Positions 15,949 to 24,258 of a stretch of DNA of 36,240 bases are shown in pieces. The stretch comes from Brevundimonas sp. UBA2388 (GTDB taxonomy: Bacteria > Pseudomonadota > Alphaproteobacteria > Caulobacterales > Caulobacteraceae), in assembly GCA_002343425.1 (NCBI GenBank), contig DDSO01000111.1, forward strand, positions 12,525-48,764, read 5' to 3'. Below the pieces are notes generated by a model that saw nothing but the letters and a program-made list of their open reading frames with translations, was not told the DNA's origin and made no database searches. The number at the start of each line of letters is the position of its first letter. Position 1 is the first letter of the stretch. The position numbers were made by a program, and so were the translations under genes.

Positions 15949-17132
15949 TCGATTTCGATACCGCCCTCGCCCTGGTCCTGACCGAGGCCCGCCCCCTCCC
16001 TTGCGAGACTGTGGCGCTGGAAGCTGCCGCTGAGCGGGTGCTGGCAGTCGATCTGCGGGCCCGCGGCGACGCCCCGCGCGCTGCAGTATCGGCGATGGAC
16101 GGCTATGCGGTGCGAGACGCCGACCTTGCGAGATTGCCGGCCCGGCTTCCCATCACCACCGTCGCCTTCGCCGGTCGTGCCGACGTGCCAAGCTTGCCCA
16201 CCGGAACCTGCGCCCGGGTCTTCACCGGAGGACCCGTGCCCCACGGGGCCGACAGGATCGTGGTCCAGGAGATTGTCGGCCGCGACGGCGATCTGGCCCT
16301 GTTCGAGGTCACGCCCGGACCGGGGAACAACATCCGCGCGGCCGGCTCCGATTTCCGGACCGGCGATACCCTGCTTCCGGCGGGGACGGTCCTCGGCTTT
16401 CGCGCCATGGTCGCCGCCGCCGCGGCAGATGTCGCCAACCTGTCGGTCGTACGCCGGCCGCGCATCGTCATCCTCGGCACCGGTGATGAACTGGCGGAGC
16501 CGGGACAGGCGCTCGAGACACCCGGCAGTATTCCGGAAAGCGTCTCATTCGGCGTCGCCGCCCTGGCGCGGCAATCTGGCGGCGAGGTGATTGATCGTCG
16601 TCGCCTCACCGATACGCCCGAACTGCTCGAGGCCGCCGCCCGCCGTGCGCTCGACGAGGCCGATCTGGTGGTGGTCACGGGCGGCGCATCTGTCGGGGAG
16701 AAGGACTACGCCCGCTCGATGTTCGCGCCCTTCGGGCTGGAACTGATCTTCTCCAAGGTCGCCATCAAGCCCGGCAAGCCGGTATGGTTCGGCCGGGCGG
16801 GCGGCGCCTTGGTGCTCGGTCTGCCCGGGAATCCGACGTCGGCGCTTGTGACGGCCCGCCTGTTCATGGCGTCGTTGGTCGCGGGTCTGGCGGGGAGAGA
16901 TCCGGCCGCGCTGCTGAGCTGGCGGGACATGACCCTGACAGCGCCCCTCAAGTCCTGTGGAGATCGGGAGACCTTCGAGCGCGGCCGTCTGGTCGGAGGC
17001 GGCGTCGCGGGACTGGCTGTCCAGGATTCCGCGACCCAGATGGCCCTGGCGACAGCCGATGTGCTGATCCGGCGTCGCGCTGGCGATGCCGCCCTCAGCG
17101 CTGGCGACAGCGCCCTCGTTCTGGACTTCTGA
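15945..17132 (+). CDS. moeA: Molybdopterin molybdenumtransferase
   Basis: Inserts molybdate into adenylylated molybdopterin. The 395-aa protein from the GTG at 15945 has the MoeA motifs [10 protein letters not shown] (about 47-56), [61 protein letters not shown], and the C-terminal [20 protein letters not shown] with LPGNPTSA, in normal order and length. GTG overlaps the moaC TGA (GTGA). It is the last gene of the moa operon and converges on ric with a 6-bp gap inside a shared hairpin. Confidence 0.94.
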   Translation: MIDFDTALALVLTEARPLPCETVALEAAAERVLAVDLRARGDAPRAAVSAMDGYAVRDADLARLPARLPITTVAFAGRADVPSLPTGTCARVFTGGPVPHGADRIVVQEIVGRDGDLALFEVTPGPGNNIRAAGSDFRTGDTLLPAGTVLGFRAMVAAAAADVANLSVVRRPRIVILGTGDELAEPGQALETPGSIPESVSFGVAALARQSGGEVIDRRRLTDTPELLEAAARRALDEADLVVVTGGASVGEKDYARSMFAPFGLELIFSKVAIKPGKPVWFGRAGGALVLGLPGNPTSALVTARLFMASLVAGLAGRDPAALLSWRDMTLTAPLKSCGDRETFERGRLVGGGVAGLAVQDSATQMALATADVLIRRRAGDAALSAGDSALVLDF

Positions 17133-17145
17133 ACCGGCTCAGAGG
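17126..17145. terminator. Inverted repeat joining moeA and ric stop codons
   Basis: CTTCTGA (17126-17132) pairs with TCAGAGG (17139-17145) with one G-T wobble and a 6-nt loop. Both stop codons lie in the stem. Probable short bidirectional terminator without an obvious T-tract. Confidence 0.4.
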
Positions 17146-17783
17146 AAGCGCTGGAACAGGATGTTGTTCTCCAGGTGGACGTGCTCGCGAAGGTCCATAT
17201 CCAGCTTGCTGCAGCCGGCATACAGGGCCCGCCAGGTAGCGCAGGCCCCCTCCGGCGCGACGAAGTCGTCGGTCAGCTCCGCCATGAAGGCGAGCAACGC
17301 CCCAAGGTCCTCATGGTCCTGCATCATCCGGGCGATCGGATCACGCAGAACCTGACCCATGCCCCTGATCATGGCGGGAAACAGAACAGCTTCTTCCTTG
17401 TGTTGATGGTCTTCGAGGTCCTCGAACATGTCGGAGAGCAGGTTGGCGAGCCCGTGCGGACAGTCGGTCCGGTCCTGGTGAACCGACTCAACGCGCCGGG
17501 CCAATGCGATGACCGCGGGGAATTCGCGCCGGTGCACCTTATGATAGCGCTCAATGATGTGGGCGATCAGATCAGCGGTCTCGGCGGGCGCATGGACCCC
17601 CGGATTTTCCAGGGCGTGGAGTTCCGCCTCGAGGGCCGATAGATTCAGGCCGCGGCTCTCCGCTTCCTTCGCGAGCAAGGTATCGCCCTTGCAGCAGAAA
17701 TCGATCTTGTGGCGGCGAAAGACCGCGGTGGCTCCCGGCAGGATGACAGCGATCTCGCCGACGGACAGATGTTCAAGCGCCAT
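17139..17783 (-). CDS. ric: Iron-sulfur cluster repair di-iron protein (RIC/YtfE/ScdA)
   Basis: Repairs iron-sulfur clusters damaged by nitric oxide or oxidants. The N-terminal ScdA domain includes VFRRHKIDFCCKGDTLLAKE with the paired cysteines C30-C31; the hemerythrin-like domain carries the expected di-iron ligands at H81, H102, H126, E130, H157, H201 and E205, three residues offset from E. coli YtfE. At 214 aa the length is normal. It reads away from nrdJ, and a TTGAT-N4-GTCAA box 84 bp upstream of its start suggests induction under low oxygen or nitric oxide, consistent with a nitrate-respiring host. Confidence 0.92.
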   Translation of the reverse strand: MALEHLSVGEIAVILPGATAVFRRHKIDFCCKGDTLLAKEAESRGLNLSALEAELHALENPGVHAPAETADLIAHIIERYHKVHRREFPAVIALARRVESVHQDRTDCPHGLANLLSDMFEDLEDHQHKEEAVLFPAMIRGMGQVLRDPIARMMQDHEDLGALLAFMAELTDDFVAPEGACATWRALYAGCSKLDMDLREHVHLENNILFQRFL

Positions 17784-17866
17784 GTTCCGGAGTGTCCTTT
17801 CCGTTTCACGCGCCGATCCGCGGGCGCGCCTATGCGTCTTCCTAGGCCGCTAGAGCCGTCCGCCGC

Positions 17867-17880
17867 TTGATGTCGGTCAA
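17867..17880. promoter_or_regulatory. FNR/DNR-type binding site between ric and nrdJ
   Basis: TTGATGTCGGTCAA matches the TTGAT-N4-ATCAA consensus with one change. It lies in the 199-bp divergent region between ric and nrdJ. On the ric side a TAGGAA hexamer (17844-17839) lies about 32 nt from the box centre, the class II spacing; the nrdJ start is 103 bp away on the other side. Confidence 0.7.
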
Positions 17881-17982
17881 GCCCTCCGTTGACGACGGTC
17901 CGGGTCCGCGACACACCTGTCGCCCTTCCACGCGCCGCAGGGAATCACCGAGTCTGGCCTCCACTTTTGAAGGGGTGCAGAG

Positions 17983-20241
17983 ATGGCGTTCGACAGTCCG
18001 CTGGCCGGTGAAATCTGGAGCAGCAAATATCGTTTCCGGCCGCTCGATGGAGCGGGAGACGCGACCGTCGAGGCTACGTGGGACCGGGTCGCCGCCGCCC
18101 TAGCGGAAGCCGAACCGGTCAAGTCGCGCGGTCGGTGGCGCGCCCGCTTTCGGGAAGCACTTGAAGGCTACCGGTTCCTGCCGGCCGGACGAATTCTTGC
18201 CGGAGCCGGCACGGGACGTGCGGTGACCCTGTTCAACTGTTTCGTCATGGGGACCGTCCCTGACGATCTCGACGGCATTTTCCAGCATCTGCGGGAGGCT
18301 GCGGTCACCATGCAGCAGGGCGGCGGCGTGGGCATGGACTTCTCCACGGTTCGGCCCTCAGGCGCGCCGGTTCGTGGAGTCGGCGCGGAGGCCTCGGGCC
18401 CGCTCAGCTTCATGGACGTCTGGGACTCCATGTGCCGCACGATCATGTCAGCGGGTCAGAGACGCGGGGCGATGATGGGTTGCCTCCGGATTGACCATCC
18501 CGACATCGAGGCCTTCATCGACGCCAAACGGAACGCGGTCCGCTTTAGGAACTTCAATCTCTCGGTTCTGGTCCCCGATGCCTTCATGACCGCGCTGGAC
18601 GCGGACGCCGACTGGCCGCTGGTGTTCGGCGGCGAGGTGCGGCGCACCGTCCGGGCGGCGGACCTGTGGAATCGTCTGATGCAGGCCACTTACGACGCCG
18701 CCGAGCCGGGGGTGATCTTCATCGACCGGGTGAACGCCGCCAACAACCTGGCCCATTGCGAGGTGATCGCGGCCTCCAATCCCTGCGGCGAACAGATGCT
18801 GCCGCCCTATGGGGCCTGTCTGCTAGGGTCGATCAATCTCGCCCGCCTCGTCTCCGCGCCGTTCGAATCCGGCGCGGCCATGGACGAGGTGGAGCTGGCG
18901 GCGCTCACCCGCACAGCCGTGCGGATGCTGGACAACGTCATCGACATCTCACGCTTCCCCCTGCCGGCCCAGGAAGCGGAAGCCCGCGCCAAGCGCCGCC
19001 TCGGCCTCGGCGTGACGGGGTTGGCCGACGCGCTGATCTTCTGCGGGGCCCGATATGGCGAGGACCGGGCCGTCGCCCTCACCGAACAATGGCTGGGCCT
19101 GATCCGGCGTGAGGCCTATCGCGCCTCGGCGGAATTGGCCGCCGAAAAGGGCGCCTTCCCCCTCTACGATCCGGCCATGCTTGAGCGGCCCAACCTGGCC
19201 AGCCTCGACCCCGAGACCCGCGAACTGATCGCGCGCCACGGTTTGAGAAACGGTTGTCTGACCTCAATCGCCCCGACCGGCACAACCTCTCTGCTGGCCG
19301 GGAACGTCTCGTCCGGCATCGAGCCGGTGTTCGCCTTCGCCTATACCCGCAAGGTGTTGCAGCCGGACGGCAGCAAGCGCGAGGAGGCGGTCGAGGACTA
19401 CGCCCTGGCGCTCTGGAAGCGGCTCAAGGGGGCGGACGCCCCACTGGAAAACGCGCCGGGCGACGCCTTCGTCAGCGCCCAGACCCTGACCCCCGAGCAT
19501 CACCTGCGGATGCAATCGGCGGCCCAGGCCCAGATCGACAGCTCCATCTCCAAGACCATCAACTGCCCGGAAGACATCGCCTTCGACGCCTTTTCCGACG
19601 TCTATCGCGAGGGCTACCGTCTCGGCTGCAAGGGCCTGACCACCTATCGGCCCAACGCCATCACCGGCTCGGTACTCAGCGTCGAAACGCCGCCCGCAAG
19701 CGATGCGGTTTCGACCGGGCCCGTCCTGACGCCGAGGCCAGCGCGGCTTGAGGGCGCGACCTACAAGGTGCGTTGGCCGCTGGACCCGCACGCGGTCTAT
19801 GTGACGATAAACGACTCCGGCGACGAGGATGGCGGCGAACGTCGTCCGATGGAGATCTTCGTCAACTCCAAGAACATGGCTCACTATGCCTGGACGGTCG
19901 CCCTGACCCGGATGGTCTCGGCTGTCTTCCGCCGTGGTGGCGACGTCTCGTTTGTGGCGGAAGAGCTCAAGGCGGTGTTCGACCCCGGCGGCGGCGCCTG
20001 GATGGAGGGGCGCTATACGCCATCTCTTCCGGCGGCCATCGGCGCGGTGATCGAGCGTCACATGAACCTCTCGGCCGGCGACGCCTCCTTCGCTCCGGAC
20101 GCCGCGCCCACACCCGAGCCCGCCCCTGCGACAGCGGCCGCTCCTGCCCCCTCGGCCTGTCCGCGATGCGGCACGCCGGGCCTTGTCCGGAAGGAGGGCT
20201 GCGATAGCTGCCTCGACTGCGGCTATTCCCGATGCGGATAG
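17983..20241 (+). CDS. nrdJ: Adenosylcobalamin-dependent (class II) ribonucleotide reductase
   Basis: Reduces ribonucleotides to deoxyribonucleotides using a B12-derived thiyl radical, so it works without oxygen. The 752-aa protein shows the 10-stranded barrel motifs TLFNCFVMGTVPDDLDGIF, MQQGGGVGMDFSTVRPSGAP, AASNPCGEQMLPPYGACLLG with catalytic C268, IAPTGTTSLLAGNVSSGIEP and GLTTYRPNAITGSVL. The C terminus is a cysteine cluster (CPRCGTPGLVRKEGCDSCLD and two more Cys), expected for metal binding or re-reduction of the active site. Start supported by AAGGGG about 8 nt upstream. It heads an overlapping run with ubiT, ubiU, ubiV and a chorismate-mutase-like gene, behind an FNR/DNR box, suggesting anaerobic induction. 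Confidence 0.95.
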   Translation: MAFDSPLAGEIWSSKYRFRPLDGAGDATVEATWDRVAAALAEAEPVKSRGRWRARFREALEGYRFLPAGRILAGAGTGRAVTLFNCFVMGTVPDDLDGIFQHLREAAVTMQQGGGVGMDFSTVRPSGAPVRGVGAEASGPLSFMDVWDSMCRTIMSAGQRRGAMMGCLRIDHPDIEAFIDAKRNAVRFRNFNLSVLVPDAFMTALDADADWPLVFGGEVRRTVRAADLWNRLMQATYDAAEPGVIFIDRVNAANNLAHCEVIAASNPCGEQMLPPYGACLLGSINLARLVSAPFESGAAMDEVELAALTRTAVRMLDNVIDISRFPLPAQEAEARAKRRLGLGVTGLADALIFCGARYGEDRAVALTEQWLGLIRREAYRASAELAAEKGAFPLYDPAMLERPNLASLDPETRELIARHGLRNGCLTSIAPTGTTSLLAGNVSSGIEPVFAFAYTRKVLQPDGSKREEAVEDYALALWKRLKGADAPLENAPGDAFVSAQTLTPEHHLRMQSAAQAQIDSSISKTINCPEDIAFDAFSDVYREGYRLGCKGLTTYRPNAITGSVLSVETPPASDAVSTGPVLTPRPARLEGATYKVRWPLDPHAVYVTINDSGDEDGGERRPMEIFVNSKNMAHYAWTVALTRMVSAVFRRGGDVSFVAEELKAVFDPGGGAWMEGRYTPSLPAAIGAVIERHMNLSAGDASFAPDAAPTPEPAPATAAAPAPSACPRCGTPGLVRKEGCDSCLDCGYSRCG

Positions 20242-20756
20242 CGCCTCTGCGTCAACCGTCGTCGAGCCGTCGGTGGACCGAACTCCTGTATCGGACGCGA
20301 CGGCCGTTGGAGGTCCTGCTGACGGCGTCGCTCCGGAGCGTCGCCCGGCGCCAGCCGGATGCGTTCGACCGACTGGGTCCGGTCCGCCAGGCCACCATCC
20401 GCATCGTCCCCGACCACCTGCCGGTCGCCTTCGAAATGCGGCCGAACGGTGCGGCCGGTTCTATCCGCGTAGTGCGGCCGGAGTCTGATGCGGCCGGGAC
20501 CTCGGCCCGGATCAGCGGCCCGCTGCTGACGCTCCTCGCCCTGTTCGACGGACGGGGCGACGCCGATGGGGCCTTCTTCCAGCGCCGCATCGACGTCGAC
20601 GGCGACACAGCGGCCATCCTCGCCCTTCACAATGCGCTGGAAGCTTCGGAGCTGACGATGGCCGACATCCTGAGTCTGCCTCGGGGGTTCGATCCGGCGC
20701 TGCAGACCGCGCTGGCCGTGGTTGGGCGCTGGCGTCAGGGCGAGGTCCGCCCATGA
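20232..20756 (+). CDS. ubiT: Anaerobic ubiquinone biosynthesis accessory factor UbiT (SCP2 domain)
   Basis: Lipid-binding SCP2-type protein that supports oxygen-independent ubiquinone synthesis together with UbiU and UbiV. The 174-aa protein has RRPLEVLLTASLRSVARRQP, a central strand region, and the characteristic SCP2 end GAFFQRRIDVDGDTAAILAL followed by HNALEASELT. The start at 20232 overlaps the end of nrdJ by 10 nt and lacks its own ribosome site, so translation is probably coupled. Its TGA overlaps the ubiU ATG. Confidence 0.88.
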   Translation: MRIAPLRQPSSSRRWTELLYRTRRPLEVLLTASLRSVARRQPDAFDRLGPVRQATIRIVPDHLPVAFEMRPNGAAGSIRVVRPESDAAGTSARISGPLLTLLALFDGRGDADGAFFQRRIDVDGDTAAILALHNALEASELTMADILSLPRGFDPALQTALAVVGRWRQGEVRP

Positions 20757-21763
20757 CCGGCGCCACCGCGCCAGGGCTCGAGCTGGTCTGCCCCGCCGGC
20801 TCGCCCGCCATGCTGAAAGCGGCGATCGAGGCCGGCGCGGACAGCGTCTACTGCGGCTTCCGCGACGAGACCAATGCGCGCAACTTCCCCGGCCTGAACT
20901 TCTCTCCCCAGGAGTTGCAGGCGGCGACCGACTGGGCCCACGATCGCGGCGCTCGGGTTTTGCTGGCACTCAACACCTTCGCCCGGGCCGACGCCACCGA
21001 CCTGTGGCGGGCCTCAGCCGATGCGGCGGCGGGAGCGGGCGTGGACGCCGTGATTGCCGCGGACCTGGCGGTGCTGTCGCACATGCGCGCCAACCATCCC
21101 GGCGTGCGACTTCACCTGTCGGTCCAGGCGGCGGCGGGCACCCCTGAGGCAATCGCCTTCTACGCTCGCGAATACGGCGTGAAGCGGGTGGTTCTGCCCC
21201 GCGTCCTCAGCGTCGAGGAAATCCGGAGCCTGACCCCGGAAATATCCGTCGAGACCGAGGCCTTCGTCTATGGCGGCCTGTGCGTGATGGCGGAAGGCCG
21301 CTGCGCCCTGTCGTCCTATGCCACTGGGCGGTCTCCGAACCTGTCCGGCGTATGTTCGCCCCCCGAGGCTGTAACCTTCACCGAAGATCGTGGGGAGCGC
21401 ACGACGCGGCTATCGGGCTTCGCCATCGACCGGCTGCCGGCCGGCGAGGTGGGCGGATACCCGACCCTGTGCAAGGGCCGGTTCCGCGGCGCGGCCGGGG
21501 AGCCGGCCTATCTGTTCGAGGATCCGGTCAGCCTCAATGCCATGAGCCTGCTGGCCGGGCTGGCCCGGGCGGGGGTCACAGCCGTCAAGATCGAGGGGCG
21601 GCAAAGGGGTCGCGCCTATGTGGCGCGCGTCACCGCCGCCTTCCGGGCCGCCATCGACGCCATTGGACGCGGGGAATCTCCGGCTCCCTATGAGTCCCTG
21701 CTGGGCGACCTCGCCGAGGGTGCGCGCGAGACAACCGGCGCCTATCGGAAACGCTGGCGATGA
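20753..21763 (+). CDS. ubiU: Ubiquinone anaerobic hydroxylase subunit UbiU (U32 family, 4Fe-4S)
   Basis: With UbiV, carries out O2-independent ring hydroxylations in ubiquinone synthesis. The 336-aa U32-family protein contains LELVCPAGSPAMLKAAIEAG and VEVEAF-type strand followed by FVYGGLCVMAEGRCALSSYA and SGVC. The four cluster-binding cysteines are C177, C184, C201 and C240, with the same spacing as C169, C176, C193 and C232 of E. coli UbiU. Starts and stops overlap ubiT and ubiV by 4 nt each. The set supplies quinone for nitrate respiration when oxygen is absent. Confidence 0.92.
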   Translation: MTGATAPGLELVCPAGSPAMLKAAIEAGADSVYCGFRDETNARNFPGLNFSPQELQAATDWAHDRGARVLLALNTFARADATDLWRASADAAAGAGVDAVIAADLAVLSHMRANHPGVRLHLSVQAAAGTPEAIAFYAREYGVKRVVLPRVLSVEEIRSLTPEISVETEAFVYGGLCVMAEGRCALSSYATGRSPNLSGVCSPPEAVTFTEDRGERTTRLSGFAIDRLPAGEVGGYPTLCKGRFRGAAGEPAYLFEDPVSLNAMSLLAGLARAGVTAVKIEGRQRGRAYVARVTAAFRAAIDAIGRGESPAPYESLLGDLAEGARETTGAYRKRWR

Positions 21764-22674
21764 GCGGGTTGATGGAACTGGCGATCGGACCTTTGCTGCT
21801 CAACTGGCCCGCCGAGCGGGTCGAGGCCTTCTATGCCCGGATCGCCGACGAGGCCCCGGTCGAAACGGTCTATCTCGGCGAGGTCGTCTGCGGAAAGCGA
21901 CAGCCGTTGCTGCAGGACGTCCTGGCGCGGGCCGCCGAGCGGCTGGAAGCCGCGGGCAAGACAGTGATCTGGTCCACTCTCGCCCTTCCCTCCACGTCCC
22001 GGGAGCGGCGGCTGGCGGCAGAGCTGGGCGCGGATCCCGATCATCTGATCGAGGCCGGGGACATGTCAGCGGTCTGGAGCCGGGCCCCCGCGCCATTCGT
22101 CGCCGGCCCGCTGTTGAACGTCTACAACGCCCCTGCGGCGGCGGAGCTTGTGCGGATGGGCTGTGTGCGTCTGTGCGCCAACGTCGAACTTCCCCTGACC
22201 TCCATCGCCGAAATCGCGCAGGCCTGCCCGGAGCTCAAACTTGAGCTGTTCGCCTTCGGCCGTTTGCCGCTCGCCCTGTCGAGCCGCTGCGCCCAGGCCC
22301 GGATGGAGGGATTGCATCGGGACGCCTGCCGCTACGTCTGTGACCGACACCCCGATGGCATGGACGTCGCGACCATCGAGGGTCAGGACTTCCTGGCCAT
22401 CAACGGCCTGCAGACCCTGTCCCACGGATGCCAGTTGGTTGATGTCGAGGTCGAGGCGCTGGAGCGGTCCGGCGTCTCGGTCCTGCGATTGTCGCCGCAC
22501 AGCCTGGACATGGTCGCGGTATGTAACCTGTTCCGGGACTTCATCACCGGGCGGATTACGCCGCGGGAACTCGCCTTGAAGATCGAGCCCCTTGGGCCGC
22601 CCGGACCGCTGGTCAGCGGTTATCTGCACGGGACGGCGGGCGCCCGCTGGCGGTCTGCTGGGGTCGGGGCATGA
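21760..22674 (+). CDS. ubiV: Ubiquinone anaerobic hydroxylase subunit UbiV (U32 family, 4Fe-4S)
   Basis: Partner of UbiU. The 304-aa protein has GPLLLNWPAERVEAFYARIA, VYLGEVVCGKRQPL, GPLLNVYNAPAAAELVRMG and GRLPLALSSRCAQARM with RDACRYVCDR. Cluster ligands are C44, C177, C190 and C194, matching the C39, C180, C193, C197 pattern of E. coli UbiV. The stop overlaps the start of the small chorismate-mutase-like gene. All four genes nrdJ to ubiV appear to be one transcript. Confidence 0.92.
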   Translation: MSGLMELAIGPLLLNWPAERVEAFYARIADEAPVETVYLGEVVCGKRQPLLQDVLARAAERLEAAGKTVIWSTLALPSTSRERRLAAELGADPDHLIEAGDMSAVWSRAPAPFVAGPLLNVYNAPAAAELVRMGCVRLCANVELPLTSIAEIAQACPELKLELFAFGRLPLALSSRCAQARMEGLHRDACRYVCDRHPDGMDVATIEGQDFLAINGLQTLSHGCQLVDVEVEALERSGVSVLRLSPHSLDMVAVCNLFRDFITGRITPRELALKIEPLGPPGPLVSGYLHGTAGARWRSAGVGA

Positions 22675-22973
22675 ACACGACCGAACTGGAGGCTCGGCGG
22701 GCGCGGATTGACCGGATCGACTCTATCCTTGTGCGCATCGTTGCTGCGCGCCAGCGCCAGGTCGCGGTCATCGCCGCGCTCAAAGCAGGGCAGGACAGCG
22801 TTCGGGATCCGGCCCGGATCGCCGCCATCCTCGCCCGGGTCCAATCGGCGGCGCGGCATTGCGGACTGGACGAAGCGATCGCGATTCCGGTCTGGCGCGA
22901 ACTTCTCGAGCGCTCGGCCGAGTCTCAGCAGAAGCTTATGACGTGCGCCGAACGGGTAGATCGATCGCCTTGA
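22671..22973 (+). CDS. AroQ-fold chorismate mutase-like / PchB-like protein (100 aa)
   Basis: Small all-helical protein of the chorismate mutase type II family. Key positions compared by eye with E. coli chorismate mutase: R10 (R11), R27 (R28), K38 (K39), R49 (R51) and Q86 (Q88) are kept, but the catalytic-site E52 is replaced by I50. The segment DPARIAAILARVQSAARHCG resembles PchB, the isochorismate pyruvate-lyase, which has Val at that position. It overlaps ubiV by 4 nt and closes the nrdJ-ubiTUV run. Chorismate is the source of the ubiquinone ring (4-hydroxybenzoate), so a mutase or a lyase role are both possible; sequence does not decide. Confidence 0.75.
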   Translation: MNTTELEARRARIDRIDSILVRIVAARQRQVAVIAALKAGQDSVRDPARIAAILARVQSAARHCGLDEAIAIPVWRELLERSAESQQKLMTCAERVDRSP

Positions 22974-23005
22974 CGAAGGGCAGGCCGCAGCGGCCAGTTC
23001 GTCAA
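22970..23005 (+). terminator. Nested inverted repeats after the nrdJ-ubiTUV run
   Basis: TTGACGAA (22970-22977) and TTCGTCAA (22998-23005) flank an inner palindrome GGCCGCAGCGGCC (22983-22995). The outer arm includes the stop codon of the chorismate-mutase-like gene. Likely terminator between this run and nnrS, though no T-tract follows; the TTGAC/GTCAA arms are too far apart for an FNR box. Confidence 0.45.
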
Positions 23006-23060
23006 CTGGGTCTGCGCTTCGGTCCTTTATGCAGACCGTATCCTTCGTCCCGGAGCCCCC

Positions 23061-24245
23061 ATGAATACCGCCGCCGCCATTCGCGCCCATCGCGGTCCTG
23101 CCGTCTTCAGCGTCGGCCTGCGCCCCTTCTTCCTGTTCTCTGCGCTCTGGGCAGCCGTCGCCGCTCCGCTCTGGCTCTATGCCTTTCTCAGCGGCGGCCC
23201 TGTGGGGCTGAGCTGGCATGTCCACGAAATGTTGTTCGGCTACACGGGCGGGGTCGTCGTCGGCTTCCTCCTGACCGCCGTGCCCAACTGGACCGGTCGC
23301 CTGCCTGTGGTCGGGACGCCATTGGCCATTCTGTTCGGCCTCTGGGCGGCAGGGCGCGCCGCCATGTTGGCGATGGCCCTGAACGCGGATCTGGCGGCGG
23401 CGGCCTGGCCGTTGATCATCGACGGTCTGTTCCTGTTCGCCATGGCGGGTGTGGTGTGGCGCGAGGTGCTGGCGGGAAAGAACTGGCGCAATGTGCCGGT
23501 CGCGGTGATGGTCACCTTGTTCGCGCTCGCCAATGCCGGATTTCATCTGGAGGCGGGAGCCGGCGGCGTCACTGCCCTGTCCACCCGGCTGGGCCTTGCG
23601 GTCGTAGCTCTGTTGATCGCCGTCATCGGCGGTCGGGTCACCCCGAGTTTCACCCGGAACTGGCAGATTAAACGCGGCGGCCCGCTGCCAGCCGTCGCCG
23701 ACCGGTTCGACGCCGTGACCCTGGCCGTCACTGCAGCGGGACTGATCGCCTGGAGCGTCGCCCCCGCCCATCCCGCGGCGGGTGCCCTGCTGCTAGCGGC
23801 GGGCACTCTGAATCTGGTGCGGCTGATCCGCTGGCGCGGCGCCGCCACGCTTGCTGAACCGCTCGTCTGGATCCTTCACCTCGGCTATCTGTGGCTTGCG
23901 GCGGGCCTCTTCCTCACGGGGTTGTCGGTCGCCGTGCCGGACCTGGTTCCTCCATCCGTCGGCGTCCACGCCCTGACTGCGGGTGCGATCGGTGTGATGA
24001 CCCTCGCCATCATGACCCGCGCCAGCCGGGGCCACACCGGTCGCCCCCTGGCGGCCGGACGGGTTGAAGTTGTTATCTATGCCCTGGTCAACGCCGCGGC
24101 TCTAAGCCGGGTGGTGGGAGGCTTGTCGCCGACCCTCTATCAGCCGCTGTTGATCGTCTCGGCAGGGCTTTGGTCGGCGGCGTTCCTTGCGTTCGCGATC
24201 GGCTATGGTCCGATGCTGCTGTCGCCCCGCCCTGACCGCGCCTGA
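23061..24245 (+). CDS. nnrS: NnrS family heme/copper membrane protein
   Basis: Inner-membrane protein linked to tolerance of nitric oxide and nitrosative stress in denitrifying and nitrate-respiring bacteria. The 394-aa protein has about 12 hydrophobic segments and the family signatures VFSVGLRPFFLFSALWAA, WHVHEMLFGYTGGVVVGFLL, TAVPNWTGRLP, VIGGRVTPSFTRNW, GVHALTAGAIGVMTLAIMTR and ASRGHTGRPL, including conserved histidines that may bind heme or copper. CGGAG precedes the ATG. It is separated from the ubiTUV run by 87 bp containing hairpins; no FNR-type box was seen directly upstream, so it may depend on read-through or on an unrecognised promoter. Confidence 0.93.
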   Translation: MNTAAAIRAHRGPAVFSVGLRPFFLFSALWAAVAAPLWLYAFLSGGPVGLSWHVHEMLFGYTGGVVVGFLLTAVPNWTGRLPVVGTPLAILFGLWAAGRAAMLAMALNADLAAAAWPLIIDGLFLFAMAGVVWREVLAGKNWRNVPVAVMVTLFALANAGFHLEAGAGGVTALSTRLGLAVVALLIAVIGGRVTPSFTRNWQIKRGGPLPAVADRFDAVTLAVTAAGLIAWSVAPAHPAAGALLLAAGTLNLVRLIRWRGAATLAEPLVWILHLGYLWLAAGLFLTGLSVAVPDLVPPSVGVHALTAGAIGVMTLAIMTRASRGHTGRPLAAGRVEVVIYALVNAAALSRVVGGLSPTLYQPLLIVSAGLWSAAFLAFAIGYGPMLLSPRPDRA

Positions 24246-24258
24246 TCGCAGTCAGGCG
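24239..24258. terminator. Inverted repeat joining nnrS and modC stop codons
   Basis: CGCCTGA (24239-24245) and TCAGGCG (24252-24258) form a perfect 7-bp stem with a 6-nt loop. The TGA of nnrS and the TGA of modC are the inner ends of the two arms. Probable compact bidirectional terminator. Confidence 0.55.

Noticed and set aside
22970..23005. TTGAC...GTCAA arms upstream of nnrS as an FNR-type box
   Set aside because: The half-sites are about 26 bp apart instead of 4, and an inner palindrome makes an RNA hairpin the simpler reading.
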